From: Rhodopseudomonas palustris
GTDB lineage: Bacteria > Pseudomonadota > Alphaproteobacteria > Rhizobiales > Xanthobacteraceae
NCBI RefSeq assembly: GCF_007005445.1
Contig: NZ_CP041387.1
Location: forward strand, 4,851,501 to 4,915,500
Direction: 5' to 3'
Length of the DNA: 64,000 nt
Shown piece after piece: positions 17,890-27,698 of this stretch (the first letter of the stretch is position 1; each line of letters starts with the position of its first letter). The notes below the pieces were generated by a model that worked only from the letters and a program-made list of their open reading frames with translations, had not been told where the DNA came from and searched no databases. The position numbers were made by a program, and so were the translations under genes.

Positions 17890-18870
17890 TCACTGACCCG
17901 CGGACGGTGCCCACAGCGCCAGCATGCCATCGAGGCCGAGCCGTTCGACCGACTGCATTGCGCCGGTCTGTTCGACACGGCGCGCCACAGCACTCAGTCC
18001 GGCGGCGTCGAACGCGATCGAGGTGGCGGCGCGCAAGAAGGTGAGATCGCCGAATTGCGGCGCCAGCTTGTAGTCGCGCACCGGCAGACCGGATTTGACG
18101 TTCTTCGCCGTCTCCAGCCAGGCGATCGCGGTCTTCTCGTCGCCGAGTTGGTCGATCAGTTTCAGGCCGACAGCTTGGCGCCCGGTGAACACCCGCCCAT
18201 CGGCGACGACGTTGAGCTGATCGTCGGTCATCTTGCGACTCTGCTGCACCATGCCGCGGAACCACGCGTAGGAATCTCTCACCAGCGACTCGATCGCGGC
18301 GCGCGCCTCCGGGCTGGTCGGCTCGAAACCGTTCGGCGCGGCTTTCAGCGGCGACGATTTCACCTCCTCGACTTTGACGCCGACGGTCTTCAACAGCTCC
18401 GACAGGTTCGGATATTGGAACAGCACGCCGATCGAACCGACCAGCGAGGTCTGCTGCGCGATGATGTGTTCGGAGGCGAGGGCGGCGATGTAACCGCCGG
18501 AGGCTGCGAGCCCTTCGACGACCACTACCATCGGCTTCTTCGCCTTCAACCGCACCAGCGCATCGTGCAATTCCTCGGAGCCCGCCGTGGTGCCGCCGGG
18601 CGAATTGATGTGCACGATCACGGCTGCGTAGGACGACTTGCCGAGCCGGTCGAGTGCTTCGACGCGATCGTTGTTGCTGCGGATCAGACCCTCGATCTTG
18701 ATGCGGGCGATCGAGCCGGTGGTGGTGAGCGTGCCGCGTCCGGCCGGCGACGCCATCACGCCGATCGCCACCACCGCAACGATCGCGACGGCTACCGCTG
18801 CGACGCGCCAGAACGTCAGCTTTCTGCGCATCCGGCGGCGATCGACGATCACATCGGAATCAAGCGACAT
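17890..18870 (-). CDS. sppA: Signal peptide peptidase SppA
   Basis: A 326-residue membrane-bound serine protease of the short (67K-less) type. One transmembrane helix (about 19-42) anchors it; the catalytic domain lies in the periplasm. The nucleophile Ser is in VEGLAASGGYIAAL and the likely catalytic Lys is in SSPLKAAPNGF. The conserved INSPGGTTAGSEELH strand is present. It degrades cleaved signal peptides. It lies between rpsA (separated by a terminator) and ihfB. Confidence 0.93.
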   Translation of the reverse strand: MSLDSDVIVDRRRMRRKLTFWRVAAVAVAIVAVVAIGVMASPAGRGTLTTTGSIARIKIEGLIRSNNDRVEALDRLGKSSYAAVIVHINSPGGTTAGSEELHDALVRLKAKKPMVVVVEGLAASGGYIAALASEHIIAQQTSLVGSIGVLFQYPNLSELLKTVGVKVEEVKSSPLKAAPNGFEPTSPEARAAIESLVRDSYAWFRGMVQQSRKMTDDQLNVVADGRVFTGRQAVGLKLIDQLGDEKTAIAWLETAKNVKSGLPVRDYKLAPQFGDLTFLRAATSIAFDAAGLSAVARRVEQTGAMQSVERLGLDGMLALWAPSAGQ

Positions 18871-19039
18871 CAGCGGTTCTCCGGTCGGCGGCCATCATGC
18901 GGTTGTCGGGCGGGATCGTTGATGTCCCGTGAGCGGATTACATCAATTGCAATCCAATATGAAGAAAACATGGACCGTTCCATCGGTGGTGGATGGTCGC
19001 AAATCCGTCGCGGCCGGCGTGGTGCCCGGACAGCCAACG

Positions 19040-19069
19040 AAAAAGGGCCCCGGCGATGCCGGAGCCCTT
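19040..19069 (-). terminator. Intrinsic terminator after rpsA
   Basis: On the minus strand AAGGGC/GCCCTT (19064-19069 with 19043-19048) and GCCGG/CCGGC form a long stem with one mismatch and a GAT loop, followed by five T (19040-19044 as A on the plus strand). It starts 26 nt past the rpsA stop. Confidence 0.85.
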
Positions 19070-19094
19070 CGATTTCGTCAGTTAAGCGAGAGGC

Positions 19095-20792
19095 TTACTT
19101 GTCGCGCTGCTTGAGCGCGGTGCCGAGAATGTCGCCCAGCGTCGCGCCCGAATCGGACGAGCCGTACTGCGCGATGGCTTCCTTCTCCTCGGCCACTTCC
19201 AGCGCCTTGATCGACACCTGGACCTTGCGGGCCTTCTTGTCGAACTGGATGACGCGGGCGTCGACCTTCTCACCAACCGCGAAGCGGTCGCTGCGCTGGT
19301 CGTTGCGGTCGCGCGCCAGCTCGGAACGCTTGATGAAGGTGTTGAAGTCGGTGCCGACGATCTGCACGTCGATGCCCGATTCCTTCACGTCGAGCACTTC
19401 GCAGGTCACGACCGCGCCCTTCTTGACGTCGCCCGGCTCGGCGAAGGGGTCGCCTTCGAGCTGCTTGACGCCGAGCGAGATGCGCTCCTTTTCGACATCC
19501 ACGTCGAGCACCACGGCCTTGACCATGTCGCCCTTCTTGAAGTTGTCGATCACCTGCTCGCCCGGCTGCTTCCAGTCGAGGTCCGAGAGGTGGACCATGC
19601 CGTCGACGTCGCCGTCGAGACCCAGGAACAGACCGAACTCGGTCTTGTTCTTGACCTCGCCTTCGACGGTCGAACCGACCGGATGCTTCTCGACGAACAC
19701 TTCCCACGGATTGCGCATGGTCTGCTTGAGACCGAGCGAGATGCGGCGCTTGACCGAATCCACCTCGAGCACCTGCACTTCGACTTCCTGAGAGGTCGAA
19801 ACGATCTTGCCGGGGTGCATGTTCTTCTTGGTCCACGACATCTCGGAGACGTGGATCAGGCCTTCGATGCCCGGCTCGAGCTCGACGAATGCACCGTAGT
19901 CGGTGATGTTGGTGACGCGGCCGGTGAAGCGCGCGTTCAGCGGGTACTTGGCCTCGATGCCCTGCCACGGATCGTCCAGCAGTTGCTTCATGCCGAGCGA
20001 GATGCGGTGGGTCTCGTGGTTGATCTTGATGATCTTGACCTTGACGGTCTGGCCGATGGTCAGCACCTCGGTCGGGTGATTGACCCGGCGCCAGGCGATA
20101 TCGGTGACGTGCAGCAGGCCGTCGATGCCGCCGAGGTCGACGAACGCACCGTAATCGGTGATGTTCTTGACGACGCCGTCGATCACCTGACCCTCTTCGA
20201 GGTTCTGCACCAGCTCCTGGCGCTGCTCGGCGCGGGTCTCTTCGAGAACCGTGCGGCGCGACACCACGATGTTGCCGCGGCGGCGGTCCATCTTGAGGAT
20301 CTGGAACGGCTGCGAGTTGTTCATCAGCGGCGCGACGTCGCGGATCGGACGGATGTCGACCTGGGAGCGCGGCAGGAACGCCACGGCGCCGTCGAGGTCG
20401 ACCGTGAAGCCGCCCTTGACCTGATTGAAGATGACGCCGAACACCTTCTCGTTGTTGTTGAAGGCCTTCTCGAGCTTGCCCCAGCTCTCTTCGCGGCGCG
20501 CCTTGTCGCGCGACAGCACGGCTTCACCGAGCGCATTCTCGATCCGATCGAGAAACACCTCGACGGTATCGCCGACCTTGATCTCGTTGTCGCGGCCGGG
20601 ACCGGCGAACTCGCGCAGCGGCACGCGGCCTTCGGTCTTCAGGCCGACGTCGATGACGGCCATGTCCTTCTCGATCGCGACGACCTTGCCCTTGATAACA
20701 GAGCTTTCCTGCAGGTTGCCGCCGGCGAAGGACTCGTCGAGCATCGCGGCGAAATCGTCGCGGGTCGGGTTGTAAGTGTCAGTCGAAGCCAT
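19095..20792 (-). CDS. rpsA: 30S ribosomal protein S1
   Basis: A 565-residue protein with six S1/OB repeats (for example GKVVAIEKDMAVIDVGLKTEG, then GVVKNITDYGAFVDLGGIDG, GRVTNITDYGAFVELEPGIEG). It binds mRNA and helps it dock on the 30S subunit. The ATG at 20792 begins MASTDTYNPTRDDFAAML and has GGAG 5 nt upstream; the frame is open further upstream without conservation. A 299-nt stretch separates it from cmk, and it ends in a strong terminator. Confidence 0.97.
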   Translation of the reverse strand: MASTDTYNPTRDDFAAMLDESFAGGNLQESSVIKGKVVAIEKDMAVIDVGLKTEGRVPLREFAGPGRDNEIKVGDTVEVFLDRIENALGEAVLSRDKARREESWGKLEKAFNNNEKVFGVIFNQVKGGFTVDLDGAVAFLPRSQVDIRPIRDVAPLMNNSQPFQILKMDRRRGNIVVSRRTVLEETRAEQRQELVQNLEEGQVIDGVVKNITDYGAFVDLGGIDGLLHVTDIAWRRVNHPTEVLTIGQTVKVKIIKINHETHRISLGMKQLLDDPWQGIEAKYPLNARFTGRVTNITDYGAFVELEPGIEGLIHVSEMSWTKKNMHPGKIVSTSQEVEVQVLEVDSVKRRISLGLKQTMRNPWEVFVEKHPVGSTVEGEVKNKTEFGLFLGLDGDVDGMVHLSDLDWKQPGEQVIDNFKKGDMVKAVVLDVDVEKERISLGVKQLEGDPFAEPGDVKKGAVVTCEVLDVKESGIDVQIVGTDFNTFIKRSELARDRNDQRSDRFAVGEKVDARVIQFDKKARKVQVSIKALEVAEEKEAIAQYGSSDSGATLGDILGTALKQRDK

Positions 20793-21091
20793 TTGTTCTC
20801 CAGATGCGGATGTCGCCGGCAGTTCGGTTGAGGGCCGTCTCGTGCGCGCAGTGTCAGGGGTCCGCGAACCTGACGACCGCCCTGCACATCGGTGCGGAGC
20901 GGGCCGGCAGCATGCCTGCACGGTCGAGACGTTGATCCGCGGTGAAGCGGATCGCAGATTGGGGCATTCCAGCAGATCGTCCGGCGGCGAAAGGCGCGAT
21001 GAATCCGAAGCGGATCTCGCGGTCTTCATCCGGCCATCGCGGCGGTGGCGGTGGAGCGGGCGAACCTCCAATGACGGCGCCGTTTTGGTCC

Positions 21092-21730
21092 TCAGACCCG
21101 ACGCCGGCCCGCTCGAACGGCCTCGACAATGTCGATGGCGGCCCGGACGCCGCCTTCTATATCCAAATAGGAATTATCGAGCAAGACTGCATCCGGTGCT
21201 TGCTTGAGCGGTGCTGCGGCGCGGTTCTGGTCGCGTTCGTCGCGCTTGAGGATGTCGGCCAGGATTACCGCCTCGTCGGCGGGCTCGCCGCGGGACTGTG
21301 CTTCCAGGAAGCGGCGGTGAGCACGCACCTCGGGCGAGGCGACCACGAAGATCTTCACCTCGGCATCCGGGCAGATCACCGTGCCGATGTCGCGGCCGTC
21401 GAGCACGGCGCCCGGCGGCGTGGCCGCGAAGCGCTGCTGGAACTCGACCAGCGCGGCGCGAACCCGCGGATGCGCCGACACCACCGAGGCGGCCTCGCCG
21501 ACGGTTTGACTCTTCAGCGCCGGGTCGTCGAACCGCGCCGGGTCGAGCGTGCGGGCGACCTCGGCGGCGCGGGCCTCGTCGGCAAGGTCGGCGCCAGCGT
21601 CCAGCATCGCCTTGGCGACGGCGCGGTAGATCACGCCGGTATCAAGATGCCCGAGGCCGTAATGTGCGGCCAGCCGCTTGGCGAGCGTCCCTTTGCCCGA
21701 TGCGGCCGGTCCGTCGATTGCGATGATCAT
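21092..21730 (-). CDS. cmk: Cytidylate kinase
   Basis: A 212-residue P-loop kinase phosphorylating CMP/dCMP. Walker A is GPAASGKGT, and [24 protein letters not shown] and [13 protein letters not shown] are family signatures. I chose the ATG at 21730 ([14 protein letters not shown]) because a GGA lies 8 nt upstream; the ATG at 21742 has the same GGA abutting it. The aroA-cmk-rpsA order is conserved in proteobacteria, but here an opposite-strand gene interrupts aroA-cmk. Confidence 0.95.
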   Translation of the reverse strand: MIIAIDGPAASGKGTLAKRLAAHYGLGHLDTGVIYRAVAKAMLDAGADLADEARAAEVARTLDPARFDDPALKSQTVGEAASVVSAHPRVRAALVEFQQRFAATPPGAVLDGRDIGTVICPDAEVKIFVVASPEVRAHRRFLEAQSRGEPADEAVILADILKRDERDQNRAAAPLKQAPDAVLLDNSYLDIEGGVRAAIDIVEAVRAGRRRV

Positions 21731-21895
21731 TCTCTTTTGCATTCCAATTGGCTTGGTGAGCCTGTATGGCGGCGGGGCGTCCCGACGAGGTCCCGCGGTG
21801 GTTTGCAGCCGTGAACGACTGGGTATAAACCCGCGATCCGCCGAAGCCAGCCTCGTTGGCAATTTCCTATCTATCTCTGCCCGGACTCTTCCTGG

Positions 21896-22570
21896 ATGGC
21901 CACGCCCGCTTTCGTCAAACGCATTACGCGATCGGATGCGGTCCTGTCGCTCGGCGTCAACTTTTCCAAGATCTATTTTAAGTTCGTGATGTGGACCGGC
22001 CGATACGATCGGCAGGCCGCTCCGATCCCGGAGCCTTACATTCTGGCGATGTGGCACGGGCGGCTGATCATGGCGCCGATGCTGCAGACCAAGAGCAAGC
22101 CGCTGGTCGCGCTGATCAGTGGGCATCGCGACGGCAAGATCATCTCCCGGGTCGGGGCCGCGTTCGGGATTCAGACTGCGGTCGGTTCGTCCTCGCGCGG
22201 CGGCATGCGGGCGGCGCGCGAAATGATGCGGCTTGGAAAGTCCGGCCACAGTCTGTTCGTCACGCCCGACGGCCCGCGCGGTCCGCGGATGCGCATCAAC
22301 AGCGAGGGCGTTCTCGATATGGCGCGGCTGACCGGGCTGCCGATCCTGCCGGTCTCGGTCAGTCTGTCTCGTCACAAGCTGCTTCGGAGCTGGGATCGGC
22401 TGATGCTGCCGGGATTGTTCGCGAAGGTTGCGATCCGGTTCGGCGAGCCGATTACCGTCGAGGCCGGCTCGCCGACCGCAGAGATCGCCGAGCGGCTGCA
22501 GGCAGCTCTGACCGCCGCGCAGAACGAAACCGACCGGATCGTCGGCCTTCAGCCGGTCGAAGCGACCTGA
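21896..22570 (+). CDS. DUF374 / lysophospholipid acyltransferase family protein
   Basis: A 224-residue protein of the DUF374 type, related to LPS and phospholipid acyltransferases. [11 protein letters not shown] carries the catalytic His; [27 protein letters not shown] and [22 protein letters not shown] match the family. The enzyme probably acts on a lipid A or lysophospholipid acceptor at the inner membrane; the substrate is not known. The gene stands on the opposite strand between aroA and cmk, 165 nt from cmk, and its stop is only 3 nt from the aroA stop (convergent). Confidence 0.82.
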   Translation: MATPAFVKRITRSDAVLSLGVNFSKIYFKFVMWTGRYDRQAAPIPEPYILAMWHGRLIMAPMLQTKSKPLVALISGHRDGKIISRVGAAFGIQTAVGSSSRGGMRAAREMMRLGKSGHSLFVTPDGPRGPRMRINSEGVLDMARLTGLPILPVSVSLSRHKLLRSWDRLMLPGLFAKVAIRFGEPITVEAGSPTAEIAERLQAALTAAQNETDRIVGLQPVEAT

Positions 22571-22573
22571 GGC

Positions 22574-23911
22574 TCAGCCGAATTCAGCGCCCAGCCGCTG
22601 CATCATCGGGATGAAATCCGGGAAGCTGGTGGCAATGAAGGCGGTGTCGTCGACCGTCACCGGACGGCCAGCCGCCAGTCCCATCACCAGGGCCGACATC
22701 GCGATGCGATGATCCATGTGGGTGGCGACCACGCCGCCGCCGGGCACATGGCCTTTGCCCTCGACGATCAGATCGTCGCCGGCGATCTCGACCGCGACGC
22801 CGTTGACCCGCAGCATCGCGGCGGTCGCGTCCAGCCGGTCGCTTTCCTTGACCCGCAGTTCGTGCAGGCCGCGCATCACCGTGGTGCCTTCGGCGAACGC
22901 CGCGGCGACTGCCAGCACCAGATATTCGTCGATCATCGACGGTGCGCGCTCCGGGGGCACCTCGACGCCCCTCAGCTTCGAACCGCGCACCCGGAACCGG
23001 GCCATCGGCTCGCCGGCGTCGCCCCGGACGTCGCTGTCCTCGATCGAGGCGCCCATTTCCCGCAGCGTCGTGATCAGCCCGGTGCGCAGCGGGTTGGTCA
23101 TCACGTCGGTCAATTCGATGTCGGAGCCCGGCACCACCAGCGCCGCCACCATCGGGAAGGCGGCCGACGACGGATCGGCCGGCACCACCACCGGGGCGCC
23201 CCGCAATTCGGGCTGGCCGGTTAACGAAATCTTACGGCCATGGGCGCCTTCCGGTTCGGTCACGACCGTGGCGCCGAAATGCTGCAGCATCAGCTCGGTA
23301 TGGTCCCGGCTGGCCTCGGCCTCGATGACGGTCGTGATGCCAGGCGCCGACAGGCCGGCGAGCAGCACGGCGGACTTGATCTGGGCGGACGGCACAGGGG
23401 TGCGGTACAGGATCGGCAGCGGATCGCGGGCGCCCTGCAGGGTCAGCGGCAGCCGGCCACCGTCGCTGCTCGACACCACTTTGGCGCCCATCAGCTCCAG
23501 CGGATCGACGATCCGCCGCATCGGCCGGCTGCGCAGCGACGCGTCGCCGTCGAACGTCGCCAGGACCGGAGATCCCGCCACCGCGCCCATCGCCAGCCGG
23601 CAGCCGGTGCCCGAATTGCCGAAATCCAGCGGGCCCTCTGGCGTCGCAAAGCCCGCGACGCCGACGCCGTGGACGCACCATTCGCAGTCCCCGGTGCGCT
23701 CGACCTTGGCTCCCAGCGCGCGCATCGCCTTGGCGGTGTTGAGAACGTCCTCGCCCTCGAGCAGGCCCGAGATCCGGGTCTCGCCGACCGCCAGTGCGCC
23801 GAGAATCAACGCGCGGTGCGAAATCGATTTGTCGCCCGGGACGCGTGCGGTGCCGCGCAATGCGTCGCTCTTGCGCGCCTGCAGCGGCGTCGGCTGGTTC
23901 GAATCAGTCAA
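22574..23911 (-). CDS. aroA: 3-phosphoshikimate 1-carboxyvinyltransferase (EPSP synthase), class II-like
   Basis: A 445-residue EPSP synthase, sixth step of the shikimate pathway. The class II motifs are seen as [22 protein letters not shown] and SRDHTELML, while the fourth (NPTR in CP4) reads NPLR. The P-site segment reads [12 protein letters not shown], with Gly at the place where the glyphosate-insensitive CP4 enzyme has Ala. The start is a TTG at 23911: AAGGGA lies 9 nt upstream and the protein begins [16 protein letters not shown] as in known homologues; an ATG at 23980 would add 23 unconserved residues. Confidence 0.94.
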   Translation of the reverse strand: MTDSNQPTPLQARKSDALRGTARVPGDKSISHRALILGALAVGETRISGLLEGEDVLNTAKAMRALGAKVERTGDCEWCVHGVGVAGFATPEGPLDFGNSGTGCRLAMGAVAGSPVLATFDGDASLRSRPMRRIVDPLELMGAKVVSSSDGGRLPLTLQGARDPLPILYRTPVPSAQIKSAVLLAGLSAPGITTVIEAEASRDHTELMLQHFGATVVTEPEGAHGRKISLTGQPELRGAPVVVPADPSSAAFPMVAALVVPGSDIELTDVMTNPLRTGLITTLREMGASIEDSDVRGDAGEPMARFRVRGSKLRGVEVPPERAPSMIDEYLVLAVAAAFAEGTTVMRGLHELRVKESDRLDATAAMLRVNGVAVEIAGDDLIVEGKGHVPGGGVVATHMDHRIAMSALVMGLAAGRPVTVDDTAFIATSFPDFIPMMQRLGAEFG

Positions 23912-23989
23912 GATGGTGGTCCCTTGCGGCTGCGGGTGATTCGGCTCGGCGCCACGGTCCCGCTTCGCGGCCTTCGGCACAAACCGCTA

Positions 23990-24018
23990 TTGACAGCGGC
24001 GTGCCAACTAGCCAAGTG
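23990..24018 (+). promoter_or_regulatory. Possible promoter of the FYDLN-domain gene
   Basis: TTGACA at 23990-23995 is a perfect -35. No good -10 lies 17 nt on (CAAGTG at 24013); the transcript start is therefore uncertain. It is placed between divergent aroA and the FYDLN gene. Confidence 0.35.
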
Positions 24019-24054
24019 AAGCACCGTTTTTCAAGAAATCCCAAGGTTGCACAA

Positions 24055-24459
24055 GTGGCGAAATCCGATCTCGGAACCAAACGCATTTGCCCGACGACGG
24101 GCAAAAAGTTCTACGATCTGAACAAGACCCCGGTGATCTCGCCCTATACCGGCGAGGTGGTTCCGATCGCTCCGGTCGTGGCGCCGCGCACGCGTGCCGA
24201 TCAGCGCGCCGCTGCCCCGGCCGATACGGAGGCTCCGGAGGCGATGGAGGCCGAAGAGCTGGTGTCGCTCGAGGAGGCTGATGCCGAGGAGAACACCGGC
24301 AAGGTCAAGGCCGTGGTGCCGGAATCCGAGGATGACATCGAAATCGACGAGACGATCGACGACGATGACGACGATTCGACCTTCATCGCCGATGAAGAAG
24401 AAGAGGATGAAGACGTCACGGACATCATTGGTGACGTTTCTGGCGATGAGGAGACTTGA
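24055..24459 (+). CDS. FYDLN acid domain protein (TIGR02300 family)
   Basis: A 134-residue acidic protein. The N-terminal 45 residues are conserved (GTKRICPTTGKKFYDLNK then PVISPYTG, with a possible Cys-x-x-Thr-Gly turn). The rest is a low-complexity Asp/Glu tail including a run of seven acidic residues near residue 100. The start is a GTG at 24055 with AAGG 9 nt before it, giving MAKSDLGTKRIC; longer open frames upstream are unconserved. The family is alphaproteobacterial and of unknown function; its usual place beside aroA or tRNA-Ala is kept here. Confidence 0.85.
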   Translation: MAKSDLGTKRICPTTGKKFYDLNKTPVISPYTGEVVPIAPVVAPRTRADQRAAAPADTEAPEAMEAEELVSLEEADAEENTGKVKAVVPESEDDIEIDETIDDDDDDSTFIADEEEEDEDVTDIIGDVSGDEET

Positions 24460-24528
24460 GATCGTCGCCGATATGTGATCAACGATTGCCGCGCGGCGAA
24501 TTTGATTTGCGCCGCGCACCCAGGGTAA

Positions 24529-24604
<76 letters not shown>

Positions 24605-24780
24605 CTCCTTCCCCGCCCGATCTGCTTGATGCGACATGGTCGCCCAGCTTCTGCAAGCAGGTCAGGCCGCACCTGAAGCTGCATGCGCGTGGCAGGCACT
24701 GAAGTCTGAGCGGCATTTGCCAAAATGCGGTCGGGGACGGTAAGTTCGCCTCCCCTTCAAGCTTCGCCAAGAAAGCCAGT

Positions 24781-25986
24781 ATGACCCCTGCATCGATGCC
24801 CGGCGCGATCGCCGGATTGCGCGTGATCGATCTCACCCGCGTGCTCGGCGGCCCGTATTGCACCCAGATTCTCGCCGACCACGGCGCCGACGTGATCAAG
24901 GTCGAACCGCCGGCGGGCGACGAAGTCCGCGACTGGGGTCCTCCGTTCCATGACGAGGATGCGGCGTATTTCCTCGGCATCAACCGCAACAAGCGCTCGA
25001 TCGGCCTCGACCTCGCCTCGCCCGACGGCCGCGAGGTGCTGCTGAAGATGCTCGAAGACGCCGACGTGCTGATCGAGAACTTCAAACCCGGCACGCTCGA
25101 CAAATGGGGCCTCTCGAACGAAGTGATTCGCGAGAAGTTTCCGCGGCTGGTGCACTGCCGGATCTCGGGCTTCGGCGCCGACGGCCCGCGCGGCGGCAAT
25201 CCCGGTTACGACGCCATCATCCAGGCGATGACCGGCATGATCGCGGCGACGGGATCGCCGGAAAGCGGGCCGATGCGGATCGGCGTGCCTCTGGTCGACA
25301 TCACCACCGGCCTGTATGCAACGATCGGTATTTTGATGGCACTGGCGGAGCGCGAGCGCTCCGGCAAGGGCCAGTTCGTGGAGACCACGCTGTACGAAAC
25401 CGGTCTCGCGATCATGCATCCGCATACCGCGAACTACTTCCTGCATGGCAAGCCGCCGGCGCTGACCGGCAACGAGCACCCGAATCTGGTGCCGTATGCG
25501 ACCTTCAATGCCCGCGACGGTCAGATCTTTACCGGTGTCGGCAACGACGGCACCTTCCGCAAACTGTGCAAGGAGATCGGCAAGCCAGAACTCGGCACCG
25601 ATCCGCGCTTCGCGCGCAACAAGGACCGCATCGCCAACCGCGCCGCACTCCGCGCCGAACTCGAGGCGGTGTTCAGCCAGCACGACGCCGTGCCGCTGTG
25701 CGACCGGCTGCTCAACGCCGGCCTGCCGGCCGGTCCGGTGCAGTCGATCGACAAGGCGTTGACAAGCCCGCACACCGCCTACCGCGGCGATGTGATCGAG
25801 AAGGACTGGTACAAGGGCGTCGCCTCACCGATCCGATTCGAGCGCACCAAAGCCAGCCTTCGCAGCCTGCCGCCGACATTCAGTCAGCACGCCGGCGAGG
25901 TGCTCGGCGAGTTCGGCTATTCGGCCGACGACATCGCCAAGCTGGTCGCCGACGGCATCGTCAGCGGTCCCGAGCGCAAACGCTGA
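24781..25986 (+). CDS. Family III CoA-transferase (CaiB/BaiF type)
   Basis: A 401-residue formyl-CoA-transferase-fold enzyme. GLRVIDLTRVLGGPYCTQILADHGADVIKVE and GLDLASPDGREVLLKM are conserved, and the catalytic Asp is in GVPLVDITTG near residue 175. Such enzymes move CoA between acids by an aspartyl-CoA anhydride; typical donors and acceptors are succinyl-CoA and branched or aromatic acids, and nothing here shows which is used. It stands alone between tRNA-Ala and the ugp operon. An ATG at 24796 is an alternative start. Confidence 0.88.
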   Translation: MTPASMPGAIAGLRVIDLTRVLGGPYCTQILADHGADVIKVEPPAGDEVRDWGPPFHDEDAAYFLGINRNKRSIGLDLASPDGREVLLKMLEDADVLIENFKPGTLDKWGLSNEVIREKFPRLVHCRISGFGADGPRGGNPGYDAIIQAMTGMIAATGSPESGPMRIGVPLVDITTGLYATIGILMALAERERSGKGQFVETTLYETGLAIMHPHTANYFLHGKPPALTGNEHPNLVPYATFNARDGQIFTGVGNDGTFRKLCKEIGKPELGTDPRFARNKDRIANRAALRAELEAVFSQHDAVPLCDRLLNAGLPAGPVQSIDKALTSPHTAYRGDVIEKDWYKGVASPIRFERTKASLRSLPPTFSQHAGEVLGEFGYSADDIAKLVADGIVSGPERKR

Positions 25987-26130
25987 TCGAGGTGGCGCTG
26001 GCAGCGATGCCGGCGCCCGCCGCGCCCGCTCGGGCATCGACGGCCGCAGTGCGGCGTGATCTTGCGCCGCACTATGCTTTTCTGAGGCTGGGTCGCTGTC
26101 GCGCTTCCCTGCGCCGGCCTGTCGCCTATA

Positions 26131-26152
26131 CGGTCATGCGCCTGTCATTGCG
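26131..26152 (+). promoter_or_regulatory. Candidate Pho box upstream of ugpB
   Basis: Two 11-bp direct repeats, CGGTCATGCGC and CTGTCATTGCG, match the PhoB half-site CTGTCAT spaced 11 bp apart. A weaker third unit, CTGTCGC, starts at 26119. The box ends 52 nt before the ugpB ATG, with room for a -10 near 26157. In E. coli the ugp operon is PhoB-controlled. Confidence 0.6.
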
Positions 26153-26204
26153 TGCTGCTACCGCGCGCCGTCCACGATTTTGCGCACCGAACCGGGAGGT
26201 ATTC

Positions 26205-27533
26205 ATGGCATTTCGATCCTTCGGCCCGACCGCGGCCGCCGCAACGGCGATCGCCGTGACGCTGGCGATGGCCGCGCCGGCCCAGGCGGTCACTGAAATT
26301 CAATGGTGGCACGCGATGACCGGCGGCAACAACGAGGTCGTCGTCAAACTCGCCAATGATTTCAACGCCTCGCAGAGCGACTACAAGGTCGTGCCCGCCT
26401 ACAAAGGGAGCTATCCCGACACCATGAATGCCGGCATCGCCGCATTCCGCGCCGGCAATGCACCGCACATCATGCAGGTGTTCGAGGTCGGAACCGCCAC
26501 CATGATGTCGGCGACCGGTGCGGTGAAGCCGGTCTACAAGCTGATGCAGGAAACCGGCGAGACATTCGATCCCAACGCCTATCTGCCGGCGATCACCGGC
26601 TACTACTCGACCTCGAAGGGCGAGATGCTGTCGTTCCCGTTCAACTCGTCGTCGATGGTGATGTGGGTCAATCTCGACGCGCTGAAAAAAGCCGGCATCA
26701 CCGAGATCCCTAAGACCTGGCCGCAGGTATTCGACGACGCCAAGAAACTGAAGGCGGCGGGTTATGCCACCTGCGGTTTCTCCACCGCCTGGGTGACCTG
26801 GGCCAATCTGGAGCAGCTTTCGGCCTGGCACAACGTGCCGCTGGCGAGCAAGGCCAATGGCCTCGACGGCTTCGACACCAAGCTCGAATTCAACGGTCCG
26901 GTGCAGATCAAGCATCTCGAGAAGCTGATCGAGCTGCAGAAAGACAAGACCTACGACTACTCGGGTCGCACCAATGCCGGCGAGGGCCGTTTCACCTCGG
27001 GCGAGTGCCCGCTGTTCCTGACCTCGTCCGGGTTCTTCGGCAACGTCAAGTCGCAGGCCAAGTTCAACTGGACCAACGCGCCGATGCCTTACTATCCGGA
27101 CGTCCAGGGCGCGCCGCAGAATTCGATCATCGGCGGCGCTTCGCTGTGGGTGATGGGCGGCAAGACACCTGAGGAGTACAAGGGGGTCGCCAAGTTCCTG
27201 GCGTTCCTGTCCGACACCGACCGCCAGGTCGCGATCCACAAGGCGTCGGGTTACCTGCCGATCACCAAGGCGGCATACGAGAAAGCCAAGGCCGACGGCT
27301 TCTACAACGAGCAGCCGTACCTCGAAACGCCGATCAAGGAGTTGACCAACAAGCCGCCGACCGAGAATTCCCGCGGTCTGCGGCTCGGCAACATGGTGCA
27401 GCTCCGCGATCTCTGGGCCGAGGAGATCGAGCAGGCACTCGCCGGTAAGAAGACCGCCAAAGAAGCCCTCGACGCCGCTGTGACGCGTGGCAACACGATG
27501 CTGCGACAGTTCGAAAAGACTGCGGTTCGTTAG
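26205..27533 (+). CDS. ugpB: sn-Glycerol-3-phosphate ABC transporter substrate-binding protein UgpB
   Basis: A 442-residue periplasmic binding protein of the extracellular solute-binding family 1. The signal peptide runs to about residue 28 (AMAAPAQA), after which VTEIQWWHAMTGGNN begins the mature protein; AYKGSYPDTMNAGIAAFRAGNAPHI and NSSSMVMWVN match UgpB. It captures glycerol-3-phosphate or its diesters and delivers them to UgpAE. GGGAGG lies 7 nt upstream of the start. A paired-hairpin repeat separates it from ugpA. Confidence 0.93.
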   Translation: MAFRSFGPTAAAATAIAVTLAMAAPAQAVTEIQWWHAMTGGNNEVVVKLANDFNASQSDYKVVPAYKGSYPDTMNAGIAAFRAGNAPHIMQVFEVGTATMMSATGAVKPVYKLMQETGETFDPNAYLPAITGYYSTSKGEMLSFPFNSSSMVMWVNLDALKKAGITEIPKTWPQVFDDAKKLKAAGYATCGFSTAWVTWANLEQLSAWHNVPLASKANGLDGFDTKLEFNGPVQIKHLEKLIELQKDKTYDYSGRTNAGEGRFTSGECPLFLTSSGFFGNVKSQAKFNWTNAPMPYYPDVQGAPQNSIIGGASLWVMGGKTPEEYKGVAKFLAFLSDTDRQVAIHKASGYLPITKAAYEKAKADGFYNEQPYLETPIKELTNKPPTENSRGLRLGNMVQLRDLWAEEIEQALAGKKTAKEALDAAVTRGNTMLRQFEKTAVR

Positions 27534-27549
27534 CCGCGTTACCCCTAGC

Positions 27550-27651
27550 GTCATTGCCCCGCGAAAGCGGGGCACCCAGTACTCCAGAGCGTCTCGGCGA
27601 GACTGTCGGCGTCACGGAGTACTGGGTCGCCCGGTCAAGCCGGACGATGAC
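27550..27651. repeat. Intergenic paired-hairpin repeat, copy A (between ugpB and ugpA)
   Basis: It starts GTCAT and ends ATGAC. An outer arm (GCCCCGC-gaaa-GCGGGGC) and its partner (CCGG-tcaa-GCCGG) flank a perfect 11-bp inverted repeat, CCCAGTACTCC (27575-27585) and GGAGTACTGGG (27616-27626). The plan matches copies B and C. It lies inside the operon, so the hairpins would be in the polycistronic mRNA. Confidence 0.8.
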
Positions 27652-27698
27652 GACGGAGTGCTTGTCGAGTCTTCCGGCCACAGGTAAGCAGCTGATCC

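Noticed and set aside
24320..24430. Tandem-looking GAT/GAC/GAA run as a possible DNA repeat
   Set aside because: It encodes the Asp/Glu tail of the FYDLN protein; codons vary and no unit repeats exactly.
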